From NCBI RefSeq assembly GCF_001426905.1, contig NZ_LMFQ01000025.1:62001-126000 (forward strand): DNA of 64,000 nucleotides, read 5' to 3'. A program made the position numbers and the translations under genes. Below the pieces are notes generated by a model. It had not been told where the DNA came from, did not search any database, and saw nothing but the letters and a program-made list of their open reading frames with translations. The DNA comes from Caulobacter sp. Root1455. Lineage in GTDB: Bacteria > Pseudomonadota > Alphaproteobacteria > Caulobacterales > Caulobacteraceae. Below are positions 56,515-64,000 of the stretch, in pieces (within the stretch, counting starts at the first letter, position 1; each line of letters begins with the position of its first letter).

Positions 56515-57414
56515 ATGCCCGCCCCAAAACCCAAGTCGTTTCAAAGCCTGATCCTGACGCTCCATGACTATTGGAGCGCCCAGGGCTGCGTGATCCTGCA
56601 GCCGCACGACGTCGAGGTGGGGGCGGGGACCCTGCACCCGGCCACGGTGCTGCGCGCCCTGGGTCCCAAGCCCTGGAACGCGGCCTATGTGCAGCCCTCG
56701 CGCCGTCCGGGCGACGGCCGCTATGGCGAGAACCCCAACCGCCTGCAGCACTACTACCAGTACCAGGTGATCCTGAAGCCGAACCCGCCGAACATGCAGG
56801 ACCTGTATCTGGGTTCGCTGGAGGCCATCGGCCTGGACCTGCGCACCCACGACATCCGCTTCGTCGAGGACGACTGGGAAAACCCCACCGTCGGCGCCTG
56901 GGGCCTGGGCTGGGAAGTCTGGTGCGACGGCATGGAGGTCAGCCAGTACACCTACTTCCAGCAGGTGGGCGGCCTGGACGTCTCGCCGGTGGCCGGCGAG
57001 CTGACCTACGGCCTGGAGCGCCTGGCCATGTACGTGTTCGGCGTCGACAACGTGTTCGACCTGCCGTTCAACGATCCGGACGCGCCGCTGGGCCATCTGA
57101 CCTATGGCGACGTGTTCCTCGAGAACGAACGCCAGCACTCGGAAGCCAATTTCCACGGCTACGACGTAGCCGTGCTGAAGGGCCAGTTCGAGGACATGGA
57201 GCGCCAGGTGCCGCTGATGCTGGCCCGCTCGTACCAGGGCAAGTCCCTGGTGCTGCCCGCCTACGACATGGTCCTCAAGGCCAGCCACCTTTTCAACCTG
57301 ATGAACGCCCGCGGCGCGATCGCCGTCGCCGAGCGCGCCAGCTACATCGGCCGCATCCGCGACCTCTGCAAGCTGTGCGCCAGCGCCTGGGTCGAGCAGC
57401 AGGAAGCCGCGTAG
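56515..57414 (+). CDS. glyQ: Glycine--tRNA ligase alpha subunit
   Basis: A 299-residue class II synthetase subunit. The ATG at 56515 is chosen since earlier codons cover the terminator. The conserved N-terminus S-F-Q-S-L-I-L-T-L-H-D-Y-W and the motif Y-V-Q-P-S-R-R-P-x-D-G-R-Y-G are those of bacterial GlyQ. It holds the aminoacylation site and works as an alpha2beta2 tetramer with GlyS. It precedes glyS by 5 bases. Confidence 0.97.
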   Translation: MPAPKPKSFQSLILTLHDYWSAQGCVILQPHDVEVGAGTLHPATVLRALGPKPWNAAYVQPSRRPGDGRYGENPNRLQHYYQYQVILKPNPPNMQDLYLGSLEAIGLDLRTHDIRFVEDDWENPTVGAWGLGWEVWCDGMEVSQYTYFQQVGGLDVSPVAGELTYGLERLAMYVFGVDNVFDLPFNDPDAPLGHLTYGDVFLENERQHSEANFHGYDVAVLKGQFEDMERQVPLMLARSYQGKSLVLPAYDMVLKASHLFNLMNARGAIAVAERASYIGRIRDLCKLCASAWVEQQEAA

Positions 57415-57419
57415 AGTCG

Positions 57420-59714
57420 ATGCCTCAACTCCTTCTCGAACTGTTCTCCGAAGAGATCCCGGCCCGCATGCAGGCCGGCGCCGCGCGCGACCTGGAGCGC
57501 ATGGCGCGCGAACACCTGGCCGCCGCCGGCTTCCTGCCCGAGGCCTTGAAGACCTTCGCCGGTCCGCGCCGCCTGACCCTGGTGGTCGAGGGCCTGCCGA
57601 TCGCCCAGGCCGACCGCAAGGAAGAGCTGAAGGGCCCGCGCGTCGGCGCCCCGCCCCAGGCCATGGAAGGCTTCCTGCGCAAGGCGGGCCTGACCCAGGA
57701 CCAGCTGGTCGAGCGCGACGGCGTCTGGATGGCCTTCATCGAGAAGACCGGCCGCCCGACCACCGAGATCGTCGCCGAGATGGTCGAGGCGATCGTGCGC
57801 GGCTTCGCCTGGCCCAAGTCGATGACCTGGGGCACGAGCAAGCTGCGCTGGGTGCGGCCGCTGAAGCGCATTCTCTGCGTGTTCGACCGCGAGGTCGTGC
57901 CGTTCGCCATCGAGGGCATCGAGAGCGGCGACGTCACCGAGGGCCACCGCTTCATGCGCCTCGGCCACGGCTGGGGCGGCCAGCCGTTCAAGGTTCGCGA
58001 CTTCGACGAGTACAGCAAGGGCCTGCTGGACCACTTCGTCGTGCTGGACGTCGAGGAGCGCAAGGCGCGTATCCTGGAGGGCTGCAAGACCCTGTGCTTC
58101 GCCCGCAATCTGGAGCTGGTCGAGGACCTCGGCCTGCTCGAGGAGGTCGCCGGCCTGGCCGAATGGCCGACCCCGGTGCTGGGCGACATGGACCCGGCGT
58201 TCCTGGACCTGCCGGGCGAGGTGATCCGCACCTCGATGCGCACCCACCAGAAGTACTTCGCCGTGCGCAAGCCGGACGGGGAGGGCCTGGCCCCGCACTT
58301 CATCACGATCGCCAACGTCCAGTCGGCCGACGGCGGCAAGGTGATCGCGCAGGGCAACGCCAAGGTGCTGAGCTCGCGCCTGTCGGACGCCCGGTTCTTC
58401 TGGGACGAGGACGTCAAGGTCGGCTTCGAGCCGTGGCTGGAGAAGCTGAACGGCGTGACCTTCCACGCCAAGCTCGGGACCATGGCCGAACGTGTCGAGC
58501 GCATCGTCGCCCTGGCTCGCGAAATCGCGCCGCTGGTCGGCGCCGATCCGGACAAGGCGGCCGAAGCCGCGCGTCTGGCCAAGGCGGACCTGGCCTCGCA
58601 GATGGTCGGCGAGTTCCCGGAACTGCAGGGCCTGATGGGCGGCTATTACGCCCGCGCCGCCGGGATGGACCCCGAGATCGCCGACGCCATCCGCGACCAC
58701 TACAAGCCGCAAGGCCCCGGCGACAGCGTTCCGACCGCGCCGCTGAGCGTGGCGGTGGCTCTGGCGGACAAGCTGGACACGCTGGTGGGCTTCTTCGCGA
58801 TTGATGAGAAGCCGACGGGCTCGAAGGACCCGTTCGCGCTGCGTCGGGCGGCGTTGGGGGTTATCCGGATACTGCTGGAAAATAACGTCCGTGGCGGTGT
58901 GACATCCGACCTCTTATTCCCGTGGCACGAATGGCAAATCACGACTGAAATCGAAAAACTTCGTGCCGAGATGTTCGCGAAGTTTGATGACCTTGAGGCC
59001 GCAGCCTCGCTTCATGAAGACATCAAGGCGATGGCTCGCGCCAATCGTCGCGATTTCTCTTCCGTCTTCAAATTGCTCGGGGATGTTGAGCCTGAAAAGG
59101 TTGCAGTCGCGGCCCCCGCGTCGGTGTCTGAAGCAATTGAATCCTTCCTCAGCCGCCAATCAGGTGTGCTTTGGCAAGCGAGCGTTTGGCTCTCTAAAAG
59201 TGTTCTCGACTTCTTCGTTGATCGCTTGAAAGTGACACTCAAAGATCAGGGCAAACGTTCGGACCTCGTCGACGCCGTGTTCGCGCTCGGCGACGACGAC
59301 CTGGTGCGCATCGTCGCCCGGGTCGAGGCGCTGGACGGGTTCCTGAAGACCGACGACGGCAAGAACCTGCTGGCCGGCTACAAGCGCGCCTCCAACATCC
59401 TCAAGGCCGAGGAGAAGAAGGGCTGGAAAGCCGAGGGCGGTCGCGAGATCCTGCCCGACGCCTCGGCCCCGGAAGTGCAGCTGCACGACGCCCTGCGGAT
59501 GATCGAAAAGCCGCTGGCGTCCGCCCTGGAAGCCGAGGACTTCACCGCCGCCATGCAGGAACTGGCCGGCCTGCGCGGCCCGGTCGACGCCTTCCTGGAC
59601 GGCGTGTTCGTCAACTCCGAGGTCGCCGCTGAGCGCGACAACCGCCTGAAAACCCTGGCCGCCGTCCGGGACGCGATGGGTCAAGTGGCCGACTTCTCGC
59701 TGGTCGGCGGGTAG
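57420..59714 (+). CDS. glyS: Glycine--tRNA ligase beta subunit with an imported low-GC segment
   Basis: A 764-residue protein, clearly longer than the 689 residues of the E. coli subunit. Start to about residue 475 and from about 615 to the end, codons are GC3-rich as in neighbouring genes. Residues about 480-614 (58860-59262) use AT-ending codons freely (AAT, GAT, CTT, GTT, TCT). This tract includes both conserved sequence (FFVDRLKVTLKDQGKRSDL) and an extra acidic/helical block with no counterpart in E. coli GlyS. The frame stays open throughout. The beta subunit binds tRNA-Gly. Confidence 0.93.
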   Translation: MPQLLLELFSEEIPARMQAGAARDLERMAREHLAAAGFLPEALKTFAGPRRLTLVVEGLPIAQADRKEELKGPRVGAPPQAMEGFLRKAGLTQDQLVERDGVWMAFIEKTGRPTTEIVAEMVEAIVRGFAWPKSMTWGTSKLRWVRPLKRILCVFDREVVPFAIEGIESGDVTEGHRFMRLGHGWGGQPFKVRDFDEYSKGLLDHFVVLDVEERKARILEGCKTLCFARNLELVEDLGLLEEVAGLAEWPTPVLGDMDPAFLDLPGEVIRTSMRTHQKYFAVRKPDGEGLAPHFITIANVQSADGGKVIAQGNAKVLSSRLSDARFFWDEDVKVGFEPWLEKLNGVTFHAKLGTMAERVERIVALAREIAPLVGADPDKAAEAARLAKADLASQMVGEFPELQGLMGGYYARAAGMDPEIADAIRDHYKPQGPGDSVPTAPLSVAVALADKLDTLVGFFAIDEKPTGSKDPFALRRAALGVIRILLENNVRGGVTSDLLFPWHEWQITTEIEKLRAEMFAKFDDLEAAASLHEDIKAMARANRRDFSSVFKLLGDVEPEKVAVAAPASVSEAIESFLSRQSGVLWQASVWLSKSVLDFFVDRLKVTLKDQGKRSDLVDAVFALGDDDLVRIVARVEALDGFLKTDDGKNLLAGYKRASNILKAEEKKGWKAEGGREILPDASAPEVQLHDALRMIEKPLASALEAEDFTAAMQELAGLRGPVDAFLDGVFVNSEVAAERDNRLKTLAAVRDAMGQVADFSLVGG
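58860..59262. other. Low-GC recombinant-looking tract inside glyS
   Basis: About 400 bases where base composition and codon use depart sharply from the flanks on both sides. Many codons end in T or A (GAA AAT, ATC GAA AAA CTT, TTT GAT), which are rare in the rest of the gene. The boundaries are gradual to the eye, near 58855 and 59265. No inverted or direct repeats mark the ends, so this is not an insertion sequence. Confidence 0.75.
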
Positions 59715-59726
59715 GGGCGCTTCCTT

Positions 59727-59755
59727 CACCCTCTCCCTCTGGGAGAGGGTGTTTT
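59727..59755 (+). terminator. Terminator after glyS
   Basis: CACCCTCTCCC (59727-59737) pairs exactly with GGGAGAGGGTG (59741-59751) around TCT and is followed by TTTT. It lies 12 bases behind the stop and also faces the convergent histidine kinase gene. Confidence 0.85.
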
Positions 59756-59766
59756 CGTGCTGTCTC

Positions 59767-61743
59767 CTAAGCCTCGACCAGTTCCAGCGCCTGGTTGATC
59801 GCCGCGAACAGGCTGTGGATGCTGATCGGCTTGGCCAGATGCAGGTCGGCGCCGGACGCTAGGCAGGCCTGGACCTGATGGGGCATGGCGTTGGCGGTCA
59901 GGGAGATGATCGGCGTGCGCGCCAGTCCCTGGTCGCGTTCGCGGGCGCGGATCGCGGCGGTGGCGGCCAAGCCGTCCATCACCGGCATCTGCGTGTCCAT
60001 CAGGATCAGGTCGAACGGCTGCTCGGCGAAGGCGGTCAGGGCCGCCTGGCCGTCGGCGGCGATGGTCAGGTCCGCGGCGTCGCCCAGCATCAGATCGACG
60101 ACCTTCTGATTGGTCGGATGGTCCTCGGCCAGCAGGACCCGCAGGCGGCGCTCGATCTGCGGCTGGGCCGCGGTCGGTTCCGGATTCGGCTTGCAGGCGC
60201 AGGCCTCGTCGCCTTCGCAGGCGCCCAGGATCGCCTGGAAGGTGAAGGTGGCTCCGTGCCCGGGTTGGGCCGCGCAGGCGATGTCGCCGTTCATCAGCCG
60301 CGCCAGGCGCCGGGCGATCGACAGGCCCAGGCCCGAGCCGCCGGCCTGGCGGGTCACCGAGCCGTCGGCCTGCTGGAAGCGTTCGAACAACTGATCGCTG
60401 CTGGCCGGATCGAAACCCTCGCCGCTGTCCTGGACCGAGACGCTCAGCGCCACGCCGCCGCCGGGCGCGGCGGTCGTCGTGGCGTGGATATGCACGCCGC
60501 CGGCGTTGGTGAACTTGACGGCGTTGCTGGTCAGGTTGGCGACGATCTGGCGGATGCGCAGGGCGTCGCCCACCACCTGGTCGTGGAAGCCGTCGGCGAA
60601 GCCCAGCTGGAAGCCGAGGTCCTTGTCGCGGGCGACCGCCTCGAAAACCGCCGCCGCGGCCGTCACCGCCTCGCGCAGGTTCATCGGCTCCACGACCAGC
60701 TCCAGCGCGCCGGACTCGATCTTCGACAGGTCGAGGATGTCGCTGAGCAGAAGGTTCAGGGTCCGGCCCGAACTGAGGATGACCGACATCATCTCGCGCT
60801 GCCGCGGGGTGAGGCTGCTGCGGCTGAGCACCTCGGCCATGCCGATCACCCCGTTCAGCGGCGTGCGGATCTCGTGGCTTATATTGGCCAGGAACTCGCT
60901 CTTGGCGACACTGGCCGCTTCGGCCCGCTGCAGGGCCGCGTCCAGGGCGGCCGCGCTCAGCTTGCGCTCGGTGATGTCTTCGCAGATCGCCAGCAGATGG
61001 CGGCGGCCATCCTCGCCGGAAATTGCGATTTTGCGGGTCTGCAGCCAGCGCCGGCCGTTGTGCGGGGTGTCGAGCGGCTCTTCGGGGATCGTCCGCAGTT
61101 CGCCGCTCGCCAGCACCTCGCGGTCATGGGCGACGAAGAAGTCGGCCTGGTCGGCGGGAAAGAAATCGTAGTCCGAGCGGCCCAGAAGCGCCTCGCGCGG
61201 CGCGCCCAGAACCTCCTCGGCGGTCCGATTGACCAGCAGGAACTTGCCGGTCTCGCCGTCCTTGACGAACAGCATGGCCGGGACGTTCTCGATCACGGTG
61301 TCCAGGAAGGTCTGGGGCGGCGCCGAGCGTTCCGACGCGCTGGCCGGCTCGAGGCTGACGCAGCTGGTGACCCGGCCGCCCGACACCGTGCGGCGCGTGG
61401 CGAAGCGCAGGCGCTCACCATGCTCCACCCGCTCTTCGCGTACATGCTCCAAGGTCGCGCGGCGATGGATCTGTTCGGCCAGCCAGGCCTCCGGACGCGC
61501 GCCCGCGTTCGGATAGCGCCCGGCCGCCAGCCCGGCCCGCAGCAGGGCCTCGAACGTCATGTCCTCGACAACCTCGACGCCCCACCGCGCCCAGAGCTCG
61601 GCATAGCGCTGGTTCCAGGCCACGCATCGATCCGCCGGGTCGAACACGGCCAAGCCTTCGGACGCGGTGTCGAAGGCTTCGCGCATCAAGGTGTGGAGGG
61701 CCATGGGCGGGGCCGGATCATCGATCATCGTGGAACGGCTCAT
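59767..61743 (-). CDS. PAS-domain hybrid histidine kinase with receiver domain
   Basis: A 658-residue protein with the ATG at 61743 taken as start (61728 and 61704 are alternatives). Order: a PAS-7-like domain (about 15-125), a second PAS domain (about 145-265), HisKA with the phosphorylated His in S-H-E-I-R-T-P-L-N-G (about 290-300), HATPase (about 395-510) with D-S-G-E-G-F and G-L-G-L-S-I, a Cys-containing linker (CEGDEACAC), and a receiver domain with M-D-T-Q-M-P (phospho-Asp) and L-A-K-P. No membrane segments, so it is cytoplasmic. Confidence 0.9.
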   Translation of the reverse strand: MSRSTMIDDPAPPMALHTLMREAFDTASEGLAVFDPADRCVAWNQRYAELWARWGVEVVEDMTFEALLRAGLAAGRYPNAGARPEAWLAEQIHRRATLEHVREERVEHGERLRFATRRTVSGGRVTSCVSLEPASASERSAPPQTFLDTVIENVPAMLFVKDGETGKFLLVNRTAEEVLGAPREALLGRSDYDFFPADQADFFVAHDREVLASGELRTIPEEPLDTPHNGRRWLQTRKIAISGEDGRRHLLAICEDITERKLSAAALDAALQRAEAASVAKSEFLANISHEIRTPLNGVIGMAEVLSRSSLTPRQREMMSVILSSGRTLNLLLSDILDLSKIESGALELVVEPMNLREAVTAAAAVFEAVARDKDLGFQLGFADGFHDQVVGDALRIRQIVANLTSNAVKFTNAGGVHIHATTTAAPGGGVALSVSVQDSGEGFDPASSDQLFERFQQADGSVTRQAGGSGLGLSIARRLARLMNGDIACAAQPGHGATFTFQAILGACEGDEACACKPNPEPTAAQPQIERRLRVLLAEDHPTNQKVVDLMLGDAADLTIAADGQAALTAFAEQPFDLILMDTQMPVMDGLAATAAIRARERDQGLARTPIISLTANAMPHQVQACLASGADLHLAKPISIHSLFAAINQALELVEA

Positions 61744-61833
61744 GCACGAATATGGACAAGCAGCTACGGCCCGACTGCCTTTCCGGACAGACAACATGGG
61801 CGTTATGCGACGATATGTCCGGCTCGGCGCCGA

Positions 61834-63477
61834 TCAGGACCCCAGCGCGAACCCCGCATACCCCTCCGCCGCCACCGCGTCGCAGTGCAGCTTATAGCCC
61901 TCGCCGACATACGGCATGAACACCCGGGGCTTTCCCGGGATGTTGGCGCCCATGTACCAGGAGGCCGCGCGGGGGAAGAGGGTCTTGTCGGCCTCTTCGT
62001 TGACGTGGGCGACCCAGTCTTCCTGGGCGTCGGTGGTCGCTTCCAGCGTCGCGGCGTTGGTGGCCCGCACGTGGGCGATGGCGTCCATGATCCAGTCGAC
62101 ATGCTGCTCGGCCGCGGTCAGCACGTTGGTCAGCACCGACGGGCTGCCCGGGCCGGTGACGGTGAACAGGTTGGGGAAGCCCGCCACCGCCAGGCCCAGA
62201 TAGGTCTTGGGGCCCTCGGCCCAGGCGTCCTTCAGGCTCAGCCCGCCCCGGCCGCGGATGTCCATGCGCAGCAGGGCGCCGGTCATGGCGTCGAAGCCCA
62301 GGGCGCTGACGATCACGTCCACCGGGTAGTCTCGGTCCGTCGTGCGCACCCCCGTAGGGGTGATCGCCGTGATCGGCGTGTCGCGCAGATCGACCAGCTC
62401 GACATTGTCGCGATTGAAGGTCTCGTACCAGCCGGTGTCGACGCAGGCCCGCTTGGTCATGATCGGGAAGCTGCGCGGGGTCAGCTTCTCGGCCAGGGCC
62501 GGGTCCTTGACGATCCGCGCGATCTTGGCGCGGACGAAGTCGCCGGCCGCTTGGTTGCAGCGTTCGTCGCGCACGATGTTGGGGATCTGCACGGCCGAGA
62601 TCAGGCCCCAGCCGTTCCACAGCTGCTCGACCAGGGCGTTCAGCTCCTCGTCGGACGGCACATAGTCGGCGGACGGGATGGGCAGGGGCGGCTGGCCGCT
62701 GCGCAGCAGCTCGACATAGGCCGGGAAGTTGGCGCGGAACCCGGCCACCTCCTCGTCGCTCAGCGGGGCGTTCAGGGCCGGCAGGCTGTAGTTGGGCGTC
62801 CTCTGGAACACGTAGACCTGCTCGGCCTGCTCGGCGATCAGCGGCGTCGACTGGACCGCCGACGAGCCGGTGCCGATCACCGCCACCCGCTTGCCCGTGA
62901 AGTCGATCGGCTCATGCGGCCACAGGCCGGTGACGTAGGTCTCGCCCTCGAACGTGTCCGCGCCCGGCAGATCGAAGTCGCGCGGCGCCGACAGGCAGCC
63001 GGTGGCCATCACGCAGAACCGCGCGGCGATCTCGTCGCCCCGGTCGGTCTTCACCCGCCAGAGCTTGGCGGCCTCGTCGAAGACCGCCGAGGTCACGCGG
63101 GTCTCGAACAGGAATTGGGGCCGAAGATCGAAGCGATCGGCCACGTGCTGGGCGTAGGCCAGGATCTCGGGCTGGGTGGCGTACTTCTCGCTCCACCGCC
63201 ACTCGGCCTGCAGCTCGTCGGAGAAGGTGTAGGAATAGAGCAGGCTGGGGATGTCGCAGCGGGCGCCGGGATAGCGGTTCCACCACCAGGTGCCGCCGAC
63301 GTCGCCGGCGGCCTCGATCCCCTGGACGGTCAGTCCGGCCTCGCGCAGCCGATGGACCATGTAGAGCCCGCCGAAGCCGGCCCCGACCACCACCGCGTCC
63401 AGCGGCGCGGCGGGCGTCGTGTGAAGGGGCTCGCGAACGGCCGCGCTCGTCCCCGGATGGGTCGTTGCTGGCGCCAT
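61834..63477 (-). CDS. Flavin-containing Baeyer-Villiger-type monooxygenase with altered fingerprint
   Basis: A 547-residue protein starting at the ATG at 63477 behind GGGGAGGAC. It has the FAD motif VVGAGFGGLY (about 30-39), the G-G-T-W-W-W-N-R-Y-P-G-A-R-C-D block (61-75) and the NADPH motif VIGTGSSA (200-207). The Baeyer-Villiger fingerprint F-x-G-x3-H-x3-W-P is present as F176, G178, W186, P187, with Val182 in place of His. These enzymes insert oxygen next to a ketone using NADPH and O2. With the His lost, true activity is uncertain. Confidence 0.88.
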   Translation of the reverse strand: MAPATTHPGTSAAVREPLHTTPAAPLDAVVVGAGFGGLYMVHRLREAGLTVQGIEAAGDVGGTWWWNRYPGARCDIPSLLYSYTFSDELQAEWRWSEKYATQPEILAYAQHVADRFDLRPQFLFETRVTSAVFDEAAKLWRVKTDRGDEIAARFCVMATGCLSAPRDFDLPGADTFEGETYVTGLWPHEPIDFTGKRVAVIGTGSSAVQSTPLIAEQAEQVYVFQRTPNYSLPALNAPLSDEEVAGFRANFPAYVELLRSGQPPLPIPSADYVPSDEELNALVEQLWNGWGLISAVQIPNIVRDERCNQAAGDFVRAKIARIVKDPALAEKLTPRSFPIMTKRACVDTGWYETFNRDNVELVDLRDTPITAITPTGVRTTDRDYPVDVIVSALGFDAMTGALLRMDIRGRGGLSLKDAWAEGPKTYLGLAVAGFPNLFTVTGPGSPSVLTNVLTAAEQHVDWIMDAIAHVRATNAATLEATTDAQEDWVAHVNEEADKTLFPRAASWYMGANIPGKPRVFMPYVGEGYKLHCDAVAAEGYAGFALGS

Positions 63478-63901
63478 GATGTCCTCCCCGGTCTTGTTTT
63501 CGCCCCTGCGGGCGGCCGGCGCGTTCAAGATATGAGGGCTGACCTAGGGGCAGTAAATGGGGACGGTTCGCGCGTCATTAGCGCCGCGCCGGTCTTGAAG
63601 CGGCCGGCGGGCGAGGGCTGGAGTCAACCCTCGCCAACGCCATTCCGAGACTCAGATGGGTGTTCGTCCCCTCGCTGCTCGCGCAAATCTCAATCAGGAC
63701 AACGTTGTCATTGGAAGAATTTGCCGAAATTTCGCTGTAGACTGCGAACCGCAAACCGTCGGTGGACGGCTTCTTTGACAAGGTGCTACTGAACGCCCGG
63801 ATATTGCAGTGCGGGATGGGCGTTTACGCTCCATGTCCCAGGCCAGGACGGTTCCGACAGAGAACCGCCGGCTTTTTCACTATCGCAGGGTGAACAAGAA
63901 A
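63478..63901. other. Intergenic region between the monooxygenase and ppdK
   Basis: A region of 424 bases upstream of ppdK. It contains one possible small gene on the minus strand (63578-63781). No terminator, tRNA or clear operator was seen. The ppdK leader holds GACGGTTCCGAC-AGAG-AACCGCCGG with weak pairing only. Confidence 0.45.
63578..63781 (-). CDS. Possible small hypothetical protein
   Basis: A 67-residue reading starting at TTG. Its middle (FAVYSEISANSSNDNVVLIEI, about residues 12-32) looks like real protein with alternating strands, and the DNA is A+T-richer than the flanks, unlike the many shadow readings. There is no good Shine-Dalgarno, and the C-terminus becomes Pro/Ala/Arg-rich. 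It might equally be a remnant of a longer gene. Confidence 0.25.
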   Translation of the reverse strand: MSKKPSTDGLRFAVYSEISANSSNDNVVLIEICASSEGTNTHLSLGMALARVDSSPRPPAASRPARR

Positions 63902-64000
63902 ATGCCGGTTGATACGCTGACCAAGACGCAGTGGGTCTATTCGTTCGGGGGCGGCGGCGCCGACGGCGACGCCAAGATGAAGAACCTGCTGGGCGGCAAG
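63902..64000 (+). CDS. ppdK: Pyruvate, phosphate dikinase, N-terminal 33 codons (continues beyond window)
   Basis: The last 99 bases read from ATG as 33 codons including QWVYSFGGGGADGDAKMKNL and LLGGK, the typical N-terminus of pyruvate phosphate dikinase (ATP-grasp domain with the G-G-K loop). The enzyme interconverts pyruvate, ATP and phosphate with PEP, AMP and pyrophosphate. The only upstream purine-rich stretch is GGGTGAACAAGAAA. The rest of the gene lies to the right of the window. Confidence 0.85.
   Translation, partial: MPVDTLTKTQWVYSFGGGGADGDAKMKNLLGGK

Noticed and set aside
58860..59262. Intein or insertion sequence in glyS
   Set aside because: No Cys/Ser and His-Asn splice-junction pattern, too short for an intein, no terminal repeats or transposase, and the tract includes conserved GlyS sequence.
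59878..63792. A 1304-codon open frame on the plus strand across the kinase and monooxygenase genes
   Set aside because: It is antisense to two clear genes, has repetitive Arg/Gly/Ala content and no domain. It results from GC-rich third positions.

Overview
The window is a high-GC chromosomal segment of an alphaproteobacterium, almost certainly Caulobacter or a close relative. The best evidence is the gene order isoaspartyl methyltransferase-like gene, tolC/rsaF-type exporter, popZ, valS, with popZ restricted to this lineage. Supporting signs are a large TonB-dependent receptor paired with flavin-dependent halogenases, a GTTC-N7-GTTC SOS box of the alphaproteobacterial type, and a glyQ-glyS-histidine kinase-ppdK order near the right edge.

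Layout. 1-6.9 kb is the end of an integrative conjugative element. It carries the tail of a Trb-type mating-channel operon (trbL partial, trbF, trbG, trbI, DUF2274, DUF736, one small unknown) and a large serine recombinase whose stop codon lies inside the 3' end of a convergent tRNA-Asn gene. 7-17.5 kb is a catabolic island: a GH3 glycosidase and a LacI-type regulator on the minus strand, then a TonB-dependent receptor and two tandem tryptophan-halogenase-like enzymes on the plus strand. A LacI-style operator lies between the two halves. 17.5-25.3 kb holds core genes (SNase-like protein, DUF6880 protein, PIMT-like protein, TolC, PopZ, ValS).

25.4-36.7 kb is mixed: DUF4262, small secreted proteins, a beta-lactamase-fold hydrolase, an acyl-CoA ligase, an amidase, a TlyA methyltransferase, a glycine-zipper protein, an Fe-S RNA methyltransferase, a second methyltransferase and tRNA-Cys. 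36.8-41.2 kb is a nitrate-type ABC importer operon led by an outer-membrane porin. 41.7-54.9 kb carries RsgA, a degenerate HtrA-like protein, an SOS-box-controlled radical SAM (SPL-like) enzyme, a lytic transglycosylase, a type-4-like uracil-DNA glycosylase, ETF-ubiquinone oxidoreductase, a TPR lipoprotein, IspE and the amt half of glnK-amt. 54.9-64 kb holds glnK, small membrane/secreted proteins, glyQS, a hybrid histidine kinase, a Baeyer-Villiger-type monooxygenase and the first 33 codons of ppdK.

The most unusual items are: (i) a low-GC, off-style tract inside glyS that encodes extra residues and looks like an imported allele segment; (ii) the regulator-glycosidase-receptor-double-halogenase locus; (iii) the recombinase whose C-terminus is encoded by the tRNA-Asn target; (iv) lost catalytic or ligand residues in the HtrA-like protein, the uracil-DNA glycosylase and the monooxygenase; and (v) five intergenic inverted-repeat elements. 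No CRISPR array, rRNA or riboswitch was seen. Start codons were chosen from Shine-Dalgarno spacing and family N-termini. All family assignments come from reading the translations, without database searches.
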